Shown: positions 1-11,054 of the stretch, piece by piece
Layout: each line of letters starts with the position of its first letter
How positions within the stretch are numbered: the first letter of the stretch is position 1
Origin: Lobosporangium transversale
Lineage: Eukaryota; Mortierellomycota; Mortierellomycetes; Mortierellales; Mortierellaceae
Direction of reading: 5' to 3'
Assembly: GCF_002105155.1 (NCBI RefSeq)
Contig: NW_019028996.1
Coordinates: forward strand, 186,001 to 250,000
DNA: 64,000 nt
Position numbers and translations under genes: made by a program
Notes under the pieces: model-generated
Seen by the model: only the letters and a program-made list of their open reading frames with translations
What the model was told of the DNA's origin: nothing
Databases searched by the model: none

Positions 1-779
1 CCAACCAGCTCATACCAGCGGCTGTTTCTGAGACCACCGTTAGACGACGGCTCAAGGAGTTAGGATTGACAGCAAAGAGGCGTGTACATAAGCCAGCTTT
101 ACGTCGACGGCATATTAAAGCTCGTTTGCATTTTATCAAAAAGTATAAGGAATGGACTCTGGAAGATTGGAAAAAGGTTATTTGGTCAGATGAATCGAAA
201 ATAAACCGAATCTGCTCTGATGGCGTGCAGTGGATCTGGGACGACAACCCGGGACGCCTCACTCGCAGGTCGGTGCAAGGCACTGTCAAGTTTGGGGGTG
301 GTAATGTTAAAGTGTGGTCATGCTTCTCATGGTACGGACCTGGATACATTGCAAAGATTGACAATAATATGGACGCACAACTTTACATCAAACTACTGCA
401 GGAGGATCTACAGATGTCGCTTGATGACTGGGGCCTAACTAAAAGCGATATCGTCTTTCAGCACGACAATGACTCGAAGCACACGGCGAAGATTGTTAGG
501 AAGTATTTGGAGTCAGTACATCTGACAGAAGAGGAAGGTACACTTCTAGAGTGGCCAGCACAATCCCCTGACCTCAACCCTATTGAACACATGTGGGCAG
601 AATTGGATAGGCGGCTCTCTAGGTATCCGGAGCGAGCTAAGAGCTGTGATGAACTATGGGAGCGAATATCGGTTGAATGGTACAGGATCCCAGTGGACTT
701 CTGCCGCAAACTCATCATAGGTATCCATAAGAGACTCCAAGCTGTCAGTGATGCCCATGGTTGGAATACTATCTATTGA
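1..779 (+). CDS. Tc1/mariner-family transposase, 5' end cut by window
   Basis: The frame is open from base 3 to the TGA at 777-779, so the start lies before the window. The first ~35 codons look like the C-terminal helix-turn-helix of the Tc3/Tc1 DNA-binding region (basic, with VRRRLKELGL and KPALRRRH). The DDE_3 catalytic domain follows, with SDES (first Asp, base ~189), QHDND (second Asp, ~465) and SPDLNPIEHMW (catalytic Glu, ~585). The family excises and pastes DNA into TA targets. The visible part has no stop or frameshift, so the copy could be intact. The spacing between the second Asp and the Glu is 39 residues instead of the usual 34. No terminal inverted repeat could be identified downstream. 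Confidence 0.9.
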   Translation, partial: NQLIPAAVSETTVRRRLKELGLTAKRRVHKPALRRRHIKARLHFIKKYKEWTLEDWKKVIWSDESKINRICSDGVQWIWDDNPGRLTRRSVQGTVKFGGGNVKVWSCFSWYGPGYIAKIDNNMDAQLYIKLLQEDLQMSLDDWGLTKSDIVFQHDNDSKHTAKIVRKYLESVHLTEEEGTLLEWPAQSPDLNPIEHMWAELDRRLSRYPERAKSCDELWERISVEWYRIPVDFCRKLIIGIHKRLQAVSDAHGWNTIY

Positions 780-2010
780 TGTAAGGTTATGCCTCACAAA
801 AGAATAAAGATCTTTGGCCACCGAATGGGCACATGTGAAACTGATTCAATGACCTGCATGAACAAAAAAGTCATTAGCTATTCAAATGAGACAAGCTAAT
901 GTCACAACGCATCACTATGACGTAGAAGAAGACGGGAGCTTTATTAAACCAAAGTGTGAGTGGTGTATGCATATACGGTTTCTAGGAATGAAAAAAAGAA
1001 ATGCACATGGGAATGAATTATTGAATCAGTTTTGCATGATAGTGTATGAGCCTGAACACCTTTTATTCTCAGAGCAAGAGTGTAGAGTCTATAAAAAAAA
1101 AAGTATTTAAGAGGCCAGTGATTCCGATTCCTTGTTATCATGCAAGCAGTTAAAGATGTCAATACGGGGCCAAGGTCGATTATTAGACTGTCTGATTTAA
1201 TACGGTAACGCATGGAGAGGCAGTTAGAGCCATATGTTAAAAACAACTCTTTCTCTTACAGCTTCGCTGACTCCTTCTCATCTTTCTTCGCCTTTCATAT
1301 TTCAGCCTTCGCCCTTTACCAAGGTATAGATTTGTCTTCTGTATCCAGACCAACAGTGTACAAGGGAGAAAGCATTCACTATTTTACATGGGGAATATGT
1401 GGGCCTTATCAAACAATCGCCAGATTCAGCTGTTGTGGATTGGATGCACAGGCGTGGAGTATAAAGATAAATGGGTAGGATAAAGAAGTGCTATTTTTTA
1501 TTATTTTTACTTGAGGAAGCGAGTGCCTCGTTGCCCTAATAAACATAAACTAGAAACGAAAAGGAGATTGCGAGCGCCTCGTTGCTCCAGTAGACATAAG
1601 CTTGAAGTGAAAGGAGATTAATTGGAAAAGATCAATGGAGAGAGCGAGATTTATACGATTAATGAATGAATTAGGTGAAAGTAAGGATTAATTAGTGGGC
1701 AGAGATGAAAGAACAAGCGACAAGCAAATGCTTGTCACACAACAAGTAAACCTTCCTGTTGCAACAAGATTGGGCTTTATTTGAGACCGGTTCGTCGGGG
1801 AAAACAAAAATGTCGTGTTTCTTTCGACAAGCATGAGGCTGTGGTGTGCTATCGATCAGGCACATGTACTGGCAAACTTTTTTTTTTTTTTTTTCTTTTT
1901 TTTTCCATTCATTCATTCAAACTCGGACATTAGCTTTTTATTTTATTTTATTTTATTTTTTTTGCACTCCTTCTTTTAACGTTAATAACCTATCAACCAC
2001 ACCTTCAACT
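780..2010. other. Intergenic, no gene recognised
   Basis: Short open frames here have no recognisable motifs and biased composition. The stretch contains the end of the Tc1-like element (boundary not located), one imperfect ~51-bp tandem duplication and, from 1878, T-rich sequence just upstream of the acireductone dioxygenase start. Confidence 0.5.
1519..1619. repeat. Imperfect tandem duplication, two ~51-bp units
   Basis: Two adjacent units (1519-1569 and 1570-1619) share GCGAG-GCCTCGTTGC, then ATAAAC/AGACATAA and GAA-AGGAGATT blocks in the same order. Similarity is clear but diverged. Confidence 0.6.
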
Positions 2011-2234
2011 ATGCGCGCTTATCTTTACGACAACCTTGACACTGACTGCAGACTGCCTCATGAGCTTGAGCCTTCGGTTCCTGTCTCGGCTGAAGAATTA
2101 GCAGCTTCCGGAGTCCTTTATTGGAAGTTACAGGACGAGAACTTTGAGGAGCAAATCGACAAAATCTGTGAAGAACGTAACTACAAGAACCGTGACCAGG
2201 TATTTGTAGTATTAATGTCTATAACTAATTACTC

Positions 2235-2266
<32 letters not shown>

Positions 2267-2814
2267 CAGCTGTCCCCCTCCCATGCCCTTGTGCATGTTT
2301 TAAACATGACACTCACTTTTAAATCTAAACACTGTTTTGGTATTTCACTATTTTCCGTCAATATGTTTAGATTACGGTTTCCAAGGAAGGTCTCGGTGCC
2401 TTGTTTGACGAGAAGATCAAGACGTTTTTCGCAGAGTAAGTCATCAATGCTATATGGATGAAAAATTCTATTATCCACCCCATCCAACCAACCAAAAAAA
2501 AAAAAAAAAAGTACTAAAAGAAATATCTTCTTCGTTTCCTTTTCTTCAATCCGTGAACATTTAAAAAAGGCATTTGCATGAGGACGAAGAGATTCGTGCA
2601 ATTCTTGAAGGCACTGGATACTTTGATATCAGAGGTAAGTAAGCCCTTTTTTAAAAAAATAAAAAAATAAGCACAAGGCATCTTGAACTTACCTTGCTGC
2701 ATTTTTTTTTTTCTCTTCCCTCTTCCATTCATCAACAGATAGACAGGATCGTTGGGTTAGAATTAAAGTTGAAGCTGGTGATTTAATTGTTTTGGTAAGA
2801 CAGACTTAACCACG

Positions 2815-2850
<36 letters not shown>

Positions 2851-3181
2851 ACCGATGTATGTGTATATTAATATATTTTTAAATGAATAAATAATTAGCC
2901 CGCTGGCATCTATCACCGCTTCACTCTCGATACCAACAACTACCTCAAGGCTATGCGTCTGTTCAAGGAGGATCCTGTTTGGACCCCTCTTAATCGTAAG
3001 GAATAAGTTTAAATGATTAATTATTATTATTATTATTTTTTTTTTTTTTTTTTTTTTTTTGTAGAAGCAAAATCTTAATCGTATTAATGTCTATATATCA
3101 CGGGGATTGGTTGTTGTTTTAGGTCCATGTGATGAAAACCCACACCGCAAGGCCTATCTCGAGGTCATTGCCGCCAATTAA
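2011..3181 (+). CDS. adi1: Acireductone dioxygenase (methionine salvage)
   Basis: Six exons: 2011-2199, 2371-2435, 2570-2634, 2739-2794, 2899-2995 and 3123-3181, giving 176 aa, the usual length for this cupin family. The enzyme oxidises acireductone to the 2-keto acid precursor of methionine in the cytosol and nucleus, using Fe2+ or Ni2+. The metal ligands are visible: H86 and H88 in HLHEDEE, E92, and H131 in [16 protein letters not shown] and [11 protein letters not shown] are family hallmarks. The exon 3 acceptor lies in an A-rich stretch (TTAAAAAAG), not a pyrimidine tract, but it is the one that restores the HxH motif. Introns carry long A or T runs. Confidence 0.95.
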
Positions 3182-3361
3182 AAAGAGAGGGTATTTAAAC
3201 ATTGAGAAGATTAAGTGCTTTCTTGGTAGAGCTATTTTTTCTTCTTTTCTTTTCTTTTCAAATCACTACCCTAGTCCCCCACTCTATTTTTGCACATATT
3301 CATCCAGCTGTAAGCTGTAAGGCATTTAACTTTGCGGACAAAAATATAATAAAAAAATATA

Positions 3362-5482
3362 TCATGTCAGCAACTGAAAGCGACATCGTGTAGCTGTTTG
3401 ATCAATCTCCCAATCTAATCCGACAATAGCTCCGATAGAGGAAGCTGCTGGTGCTGATGCTTTTGGGGTCTCGTCCAGATCTCTTAATCGTTCTATTATT
3501 CCTTCTATTCCGTTAGAAAGAATGGCTCTGATGCTCTGTCGAGTTTTGATCCAGAGACGCATACAATCCTTAGACTTAATCGTAGCGACTTTATCAGATA
3601 TGGCTGTGTCCCCTCTATTAGGTAGCTCCTGACTATAATAACCAGTTGACGGATGCTGCTGTTGCTCCACTTCTAGTGCTGGATCTTGTACTTCAGCCAC
3701 TATGAAGCAATCTGTCCAAAACCCAACAATTTGTTGAAGCCAAAGTTCACGTTCAGAAGGTAGCGGCTGAGGATTGGCAGGTGGATTATTGATGCTTGCT
3801 GGTGATGATATTCGATTCTCTTCAAAAATCAAGAGTTCTGGATTTTGTCCACTAAAAAAAAAAAAAAAAAAAAAAGAGCAGCATAAGCCGATATGTAGTG
3901 AGAGGTAGTTTTTTTTTTTTTTTTTTTTTTTTTAAGAAAAATAATAATGATAAATAAAAAGCACCTACGAGGCGCGTTGAATCCACTCGAGGCTGTCCTT
4001 GATTTCGCTCAATGCCTGGTTAGCCATTTTAATATATTGAACACGTTCACGATCTTCATCGTTGGTATGGCTCGTCATTGATATAGCGGACGGGAATGTT
4101 TGAAATGTTTCTGGCTGCGGCTGCTGTTGTTGTGCGCTGTGAGCTGTTGCTGCAGTTCCTACTGTTGGGATCTCAGTTAATTCACCTCTATAATTGTATG
4201 GTGAGGGTAAGGCACATAACGATGAAGTGGCTACTCGTGTCTGGCCTTCAGGATTAACACTTTTATAAAAATGACCACTGAAACATCCAATTAATATGAT
4301 TAGAGTTGGGATCGAAGGTTCAATAGTCTCTCCGCTGCCGCTGTTAAAATGATTATCATTACTATTATTATTATTATAGTTGTTCTTATCGTCGTTCCTA
4401 TTGTCATTGTGCTTCTCCCACCGCTTCACCCTTTCCTGCCTATGATGATGATCCTCATCCTCGTCCAAAGTCGGACTAATGCCTTTATCCGTTACCCATT
4501 TATGTTGATGATGGTACCCAAACGTTTTATCTTGTGTATCTTCTGGGTCGAGGTGTATGCATCGAAAGAAGGACTGAAGATGAGCAAGCGTAGGCACATA
4601 TCGAATCTGGATTCTTGACCATAGATCTGCTCGAAATGGCTCCTCATTGACATTGGCATTATTGTCGCTATTATTATCATCTTTATCGTCATCCTTACTA
4701 TCGTCATCATCGAGGTTAACAGTATTGGTTTTGTATTCAAGACTGCTTCCAGAAATAGACATGGGTTGGCTCCTTGATTCTGCTCTTCCTTCTTCTCCTT
4801 CTATTCCCTCATCCTCTGCTTCTTCGATGATTTCTGGTAACAATGAAGGCAGCATTTGAGCCAACTGTATCTGGGAGCCTAATGATCCTTGTTGGGTTTG
4901 TAGCTGGGATTGGGTTGCAGATATAAACTCATCGTATCCGTCTGGCCCAGGGCCTGAAGGAAATAAATGCTGCCACGGTCCGGCATGATCATTGCTTATC
5001 TTATTAATTGATTCATCTACGCCTGAATTTGTTCCTGTTGCTGTTGTTGTTGTTATGGCGTCTGATGTTTGTTGTAATGGACCGTTTTTTGTTTTTTGCT
5101 TTGTTTCATGTTCAGGTGGAGCATAGAGTTTTTGTTCATGAAGCATCCATTCTTTGAGATGAGCCTTGGTATCTGTTATTATCAGGACTGTTCGGTGCTC
5201 ATTATCACTCTCTTGAAGATAATTCAAAGCATACTGGAATATATAGCTAATAAAAGATAATAAGAAGAATTATCTGTAAGATAATCAAGCTTCACGGTCA
5301 ACGTGAGCACATCCTGCATATACATTTTTTTCTTTTTGCCACTAATTTGCATGTTACCGTAAAGGCAAGTTTGTCACCAACGCACTTGACATGTTTTTTA
5401 GAACAAGTCGATTCAGCTGTTCATTTTGTAGAATGGCCTTTTGTTTGACATGAGCAGGAAAGAAATTGAGGACATTGACCAT
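3362..5482 (-). CDS. Hypothetical protein, possible RecA-fold (SWSAP1-like)
   Basis: Three exons on the minus strand, 5482-5358, 5246-3969 and 3851-3362, join in frame to 630 aa. The start is the first ATG after an A/T tract. I do not recognise the family with confidence. Two hydrophobic strand-like stretches (VLIITDT near residue 60 and LIILIGCF near residue 320) flank low-complexity Asp/Asn/Glu-rich linkers. IRYVPTLAHLQSFFRCIHL followed by PTLIILIG loosely recalls the arrangement of SWSAP1-type RecA paralogues (resemblance only). No Walker A motif is present. The C-terminal exon is mostly helical and rich in Gln/Pro at its start. The long acidic linkers contain AAT/GAT trinucleotide runs, so they may differ in length between strains. 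Confidence 0.55.
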
Positions 5483-5682
5483 TGAGGGGAAAAAAAAAAA
5501 GGTGAAGAATGGACAAATTGAATTATAAAGATGCTGCACCAAAATAATAAAAAAATGAAAGGAGCAAGCGCATTTTTGCTCGCGCTCCTTCACGGGAAAT
5601 TATGTCGCGTGTATGTGCAAACAGCTCATTCATGACGCGCTTTTTATTTTTATTATTTTCGATCCAATACAGGTTCTTTCCA

Positions 5683-8252
5683 TTATTCCTGAAGCTCTAC
5701 ATAGTTGGCTATAGACATCGATAGATACAAATACATTGAAAAATGAGCATATTATCAGCTAATTTACTCTTTCTTTTTCTTTTTTGGTCAACATCATGAA
5801 CATCAGATAAAAAATATATGTTCTTCATAAAACTTACATGGGAAAAGGCCATTTGTGCCATCTTGTGCTAACCCGCTCCACCAGTCATCACTGACGAACT
5901 ATAGAAAGAAAAAAGAAAAGAAAAGAAAAAGTTGGGTTAGTATTTAACAGTACTATGTTTCAATTGTTATTTGCCTTATATGTTGCATACAAATGAAATA
6001 AAAAGAATAATAAATCCAGACAGCAACTCTCTGATCCTTACTTCAATATCTCTGATAATATCACCCTCCGAGAATGAGATCTCGTTAGGCTCTCCTGCAT
6101 TATAGTCGTACAAAGCAACTGCTGTGGGCTTAGCAGACAGCACCTCATCCACTGCGGCAAGTCCTGATTCATCTCCTGCATAGGTATCATGTGCGTAGGC
6201 CTCCTGCTCTTCTGCATAATGCGCCGACGTTCCCTCAGCAGCAGCAGAATCTTGCCCAATGACTTCGACATAATTGGCTACAGAAAGAAAAGCCGAGAAG
6301 AATGTTATCGGTTAACTTTATATACATATACTCAGTCTCATCCTAATTTCATTCTAAAAACAGAGTAGAAAAAATCCATCAACTTACCTGGGAAAAGACC
6401 GCTTCTGGTACCATCTGCGCTCTCACCGCTCCACCAGCCGGGGTCTAGCTCCTGGACGTTGACAAGGATTTCACCTTCAATTAATGTCATTTCGTTCTCT
6501 TCTGTCTTCTCATAATCGTACAAGACAACTGCCTGGACTCCTTGGCCGGCATCGGCGGGTGCAGACTCGTCTCCATGTGTATCCTCAGCCTCCTGATGTG
6601 CCGAATAATCACTTGCATTAGCAGTAGCAGTAGCAGTAGCAGCAGCAGCAGCAGCAGCAGCAGCGGTGGCAGCGGCTCCAACGCCTATAGCAGCAACAGC
6701 TCCAACCCCCACGGCAGCAACGGTAGCAGCAGCAGCAGCCCCAACCCCCATAGCAGCCGCAGCAGTACCTACCTTAGACTGCTGATTTGTGTTTTTCCTC
6801 TTGCTCTTGTTCTTGTTCTTGTTGACGTCTCTTCTCTGCGGCCTCTTCTTCCTCACGCTGTTCTCTCAAACGTCTCTCCGCTGCTTCCCTCTCCTCCTTC
6901 TCACGCTGTCGTCTCTTTTCTTCTTCTTGAGCAGCGGCCTGTTCACGAACCTGAGCTTGCTCACGGGCCTTAGCGGCCTCACGTGCAGAACGAGCAGCTT
7001 CCTCTGCTTCTGCTCTCTCTCGTTCCTCTCTTTCTCTAGCAGCACGCTCCTCACGTGCACGTTCCTGGATCTCCTGCTGTGCACGCTGCTGTTGTTGTTC
7101 CTGAAGGCGCTTTTCTTCAGCTTGTTTTTGAGCGTTGGATTGCCCTAAGGCTTGACGTTCTTTAGCTTCTCTAGCTTCGATTTCACGCTTAATCCGTTCT
7201 CGCTCTTCCTTCTCACGTGCCTCACGCTCCAGTCTGATTTGTTGAGCCTTGTTCATACTAGGTTCATTGCGTGTAGGAGTAGGGATGGTGGGAGCTCCTG
7301 TTCCCGAGCTTGCGCCTGCTCCTGCTCCTGCGGGGCGGCCATAGTTGGTTAAAGAGCTTGGAGGAGTAACCTTGTTGAAAGATATCGTTTTCGTGCCTCC
7401 TGTGTAAGATGAAGACCCTACTGACGTCTTCCACGTTCTTTCTGGAGCTGGAGGTGCAGGTTTGGATACTTGTGGAGTAGAAGGAGTGGACGGTGATGAT
7501 GATCCGAAAGTCTTTGTCGCTGCGAGTCCATACTGTGAGAAGAGAAAGTAGAAAGTAGAAAATCAAGAAATGTAAAAAAAAAAGTTAAAAATAGGCTCAA
7601 ATAAAAGATTAAGGACAAAGTACTTCCTTCATTATTCCCATTACCTTCGGTGCAGGCTGAGGCTTAGTAGGGTTACGCTGCATGGCTGAAATATCTGGAA
7701 TCTCCGTTTTCTTGTATGCAGATTGAAGAGGAGTGATCTTTTCAGGTTTATAATCTTCCTTGTGGATCGAATACTTTGAGCCAGAGCTCTCATCAAGTCT
7801 CTTCATAATATGAGATGGTGCGACATCATCTTCACAGCGAGCATTGATTTGTAAATGATATCCCTAATATCAAATTGAAAATATTGATATATGTAAGAAA
7901 AAAAAAAGAATTCATATTACTCGCTTCGTAAAATCTTATATCGCTGTAACATTTTTCCTTTTTTCAGACTCTTTTTTTTCTAAAGCCCAAATATAAAAAA
8001 CATGATATCATATCGAATACATTGAGATATATCCGTTGGATGTTTGACAAGTAATTATGAGTAACCATTATCACTTTTTTTTACCTTGAGGAAATTTGCA
8101 ACATCAGCAAGGTGGCTGCTGAAGAGGCCCTTCTTGAACACTGGAACACCATCACCGCACTAAAAGATATGAAAAAGAAAAAAGAAAAGTTTTCTTTTTG
8201 TCAGCTTTTTTTTTTTTTTTCTTACCAGTATGCAGTATGATAGAGAAGAAAG

Positions 8253-8283
<31 letters not shown>

Positions 8284-8554
8284 CTTTTACCCAAGCAATT
8301 AGGACAAACTTGTTGAGTTGAGAGTAAGGATCGACAACTCTAACAAATGCATATTGGATTTTACCGTCCATGAATTCTCCCTCTAGTTCCTCAAGCCCTC
8401 CTTTACCCTGTCCGAGCACCTTGAGGTCATTGGTGCCCTTGTCATATCCAAATAGGGCCCAGTTGTCGCTAGTCTTGGGATCTCCGGTTAAAATTGTGTC
8501 ATAGGCCGCCTTGAGGTCGTGACCATACGTTGTAAAGTTAACTTGCAAACTCAT
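5683..8554 (-). CDS. abp1: Actin-binding protein ABP1 (ADF-H, coiled coil, two SH3)
   Basis: Minus-strand exons are 8554-8291, 8159-8085, 7863-7645, 7532 to ~6775, SH3 exon ending at 6388, 6277-6042, 5898-5838 and 5708-5683. The first three exons encode an ADF-homology domain (SDNWALFGYDKG, CGDGVPVFKKGLFSSHLADV, GYHLQINAR). A Pro/Ser linker follows, then a ~150-residue Arg/Glu-rich coiled coil and two SH3 domains (VVLYDYE...WWSGESADG and VALYDYN...WWSGLAQDG), each ending GLFP-(A/S)NYVE. In this family the protein links cortical actin patches to endocytosis and Arp2/3 activation. The join between coiled coil and first SH3 is a problem: the coiled-coil frame stops at TAA 6776-6774, and the SH3 frame enters through an Ala/Gly/Val-rich stretch encoded by GCT repeats in another frame. 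Either an intron with a weak donor or an indel lies here. Confidence 0.9.
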
Positions 8555-8714
8555 TGGTTGTCAAAAAAGTAAAATAAAAGGAAGGTGAATGATGAATGAA
8601 AAAATAAAAAAGTAAGATGAGAGAAGAATGAGCCGTTATTATTTTTTTTATTACTCTGCTTTCCACAGATGATGTCTTTTCTTAAACTTTAATTTGAATT
8701 AATTGCGACAAAAA

Positions 8715-8747
8715 CGTCACTCGATTTTTTTTTTTTTTCGAGTGACG
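8715..8747. promoter_or_regulatory. 10-bp inverted repeat with T13 loop upstream of abp1
   Basis: CGTCACTCGA and TCGAGTGACG form a perfect 10-bp stem around 13 T's, about 165 bp upstream of the abp1 ATG. Each arm carries a TGACG half-site of the ATF/CREB type. Function is inference only. Confidence 0.3.
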
Positions 8748-8927
8748 CGTAACTGTTGTTGGACGCGATTTACCAAACGCGTAGGTAACTAACTAGCTTA
8801 GAGTTAGAGGCTATAGCATTTTATTTTCTATTATTTATGTATTTCTTTTTTTTTAAGTATAGATAAACTTTTTTTATTTCCTTCTTCAAGGTCTCAACTT
8901 TTTTTACAGTTACTATCCAACAGACTG

Positions 8928-9319
8928 TTATCCATATGCAGGCTTGCACTCTCCCTTGCCACAATCGCAACACTTGCGAGGAGTAATCACACACCTTTGA
9001 TCCTTGCGACAAGGAGGACAGCTCGGAGGGGCAAAACAGTATATACAATCTAGAAACAAAAAGCGAGTACATATATTTATAAATAAAGAAGCAACTAGCC
9101 CTTATTGATTGCCAGGAAATCTAGAATAATGGCTCATAGGATGAAGAGAGGAAGGAGGAAGGATGAAGAAATGGGTATAAAGCAAAAATAGTAATAAAAA
9201 AAATAGACAAAATATCGTCAATTACCTTTACACCATGTGGCTGGAGCAGCTTCAACAGAAGAGGTTGCCATGGCCAAGATAGCGGCAATGATAAGGATGG
9301 TAAACTTTGTAATGATCAT
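8928..9319 (-). CDS. Small secreted Cys-rich protein, Opy2-like module (paralogue 1)
   Basis: Two exons, 9319-9226 and 9049-8928, encode 71 aa. Residues 1-~25 are a signal peptide (MIITKFTILIIAAILAMA, then SSVEAAPA). The mature part carries CIYCFAPPSCPPC, CVITP, KCCDC and GEC, spaced like the cysteine-rich domain of Opy2, the membrane anchor of the yeast HOG pathway. Unlike Opy2 there is no transmembrane segment after the signal, so the product is probably secreted or wall-associated (inference). The intron is phase 1 after a 94-nt first exon, exactly as in the next gene. An additional Cys (CCDC) distinguishes it from the neighbour's modules. It was found by joining exons; neither exon alone looks like a gene. 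Confidence 0.75.
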
Positions 9320-10393
9320 TGTAATGTATCGCTGCTTTTGTTGTTTGGAGTAGAAAAATAAAAATAAAAAAATAAAAAATAAAAAAAAAAAAAAAATAAA
9401 AAAAAAAAGGTCAGTAGTAGCACCTCTTTATATCACAAAAAGAAGAGATATAAAATGGTCACCAAAGGTCAATGTGCCCCATTGATAACGGGTGAAAGAG
9501 GAAAGAGTCATCAATGGTGATATGCTATTTTGCTATATCAATAAAATGTACCGCTGATAGATCGATAGTAGACAATGAATCCCTTCACTGCCATTTGAGC
9601 GCATTTCAGGTCGAGAGGTCTGAGCAGATGATCACATTCTGAGACCCAATTATTCAACAGCAATACACCCTTCTTCTCTACATACATCGTGCATGACACG
9701 CCCACACCCTGTCCGTGCCAATTAATTACAGGCTTTAATACAAATGTTAACAATAAGGCCTACGCACAATATCTACACCTTTCCTCAAACTTATACCAGT
9801 AATGATATACTTGGCCCCTGTCAGCATGCATGTGTGTGTGGAGGCAACATTGGAGAGTGTAGCCCCCACACCTTTTTTTTGTTTTAGCCCTCGTCCCTTG
9901 TATGGTCAACATCTAATTACATTGGATATGATATGGTCCTTTGTTTGTCTTTTTTTTTTTTTTTCCTTTCTTCTTGAAAAATAAAAAACTACCTGACGCC
10001 AAAAGTCGATCATCCCATGTTGGTGCTTCACCAAGTAAAAAAAATATATATTTGTATATTCCTATTTATTTAAGCCATTCGGAAAATTTCCCATTTGTTT
10101 ATTAAACCGAATGTAGCCAAAGTTACACGAAGGCTGTAAATATTAAAAAATCGCGTCTCTAGTATACATACATTTTGCTTTTTTTTTTTTTTTAATCAAT
10201 TTTTACTTGTTCCGAAGTTCATACTCGGATTCATAATAGATGCATGTGATTTTCTTGTTTTTTCCTTTTTTTCTTTATTAATTAATAACAGACTATCCGC
10301 TTTTCAGGTTTTTGCATGAGATCTAAAGCGCATTGGTATTAAAACGCGTCTAAGTCTCAGACAGACATTTTGCACTTGTTTTACTCGATCCAT

Positions 10394-10425
<32 letters not shown>

Positions 10426-10428
10426 CCT
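9320..10428. other. Intergenic spacer between the two Opy2-like genes
   Basis: AT-rich with several A or T homopolymers. It must hold the promoter of paralogue 1 and the 3' end of paralogue 2. Open frames here show no motif. Confidence 0.5.
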
Positions 10429-11054
10429 TTACTTGGGCGTGCAGTAGCCGTCGCCGCAGTCGTGGCAAGTAGCTGGGATGATCACACACTTCTCATCTTC
10501 ACCGCAAGGAGGACATGTAGGAGGAGCGAAGCAATAGATGCAGTGGCCCGCTAAAAAAATAAAATAAAATAAAATACTTTGTTAATGGAATAGAAATACA
10601 TGGTAATAATGATATATAAAAGAGTAAGGGCCCTTACGCTTGGTCTGAGTCTCAGCTGGCTTGCACTCTCCCTTGCCACAATCATGGCAAGTGGCAGGAG
10701 TAATCACACACTTGAAGCCAGTTCCGCAGGGAGGGCACATTGGAGGAGCAAGGCACTTGATGCAAGCTAAGATTAGAGCAGTAATGATAGTAAATAACGA
10801 TAATAATAATAAAAAACATTAATAAGTATTCAACAACAAGCATTCAATATTGCAGACTGAAGGCTATTATAGTGGTAGTAATAGCAATCATTATAGTAAT
10901 AGTAATGATTATAGTAGTAATAATAATAGCGGTAGTAGTAGCAGTAATACGTCTACGTACATGTAGGCTTGGCAGCGGGGGCGGCTTCAACAAAAGAGCT
11001 GACCATGACCATGGCAGCGGCAATGAGGAAGATAGGGAACTTGGCGGCAATCAT
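10429..11054 (-). CDS. Small secreted Cys-rich protein, two Opy2-like modules (paralogue 2)
   Basis: Three exons, 11054-10961, 10766-10638 and 10550-10429, encode 114 aa. A signal peptide (MIAAKFPIFLIAAAMVMV, then SSFVEAAPA) precedes two tandem modules, each with eight cysteines spaced CxxC-x5-C-x2-C-x5-C-x6-C-x2-C-x4-C (CIKCLAPPMCPPC... and CIYCFAPPTCPPC...). Each module is one exon bounded by phase-1 introns, and the middle exon is symmetrical (129 nt, phase 1-1), so it can be gained or lost without a frameshift. The first exon is 94 nt, the same as paralogue 1, and its leader is similar, which points to a tandem gene duplication. No transmembrane segment follows the signal. Function is unknown; the module resembles the extracellular cysteine-rich part of Opy2. 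Confidence 0.8.

Noticed and set aside
6542-7352. Ser-rich and Phe/Leu-rich plus-strand frames
   Set aside because: Antisense shadows of the abp1 coiled coil and GCT repeats.
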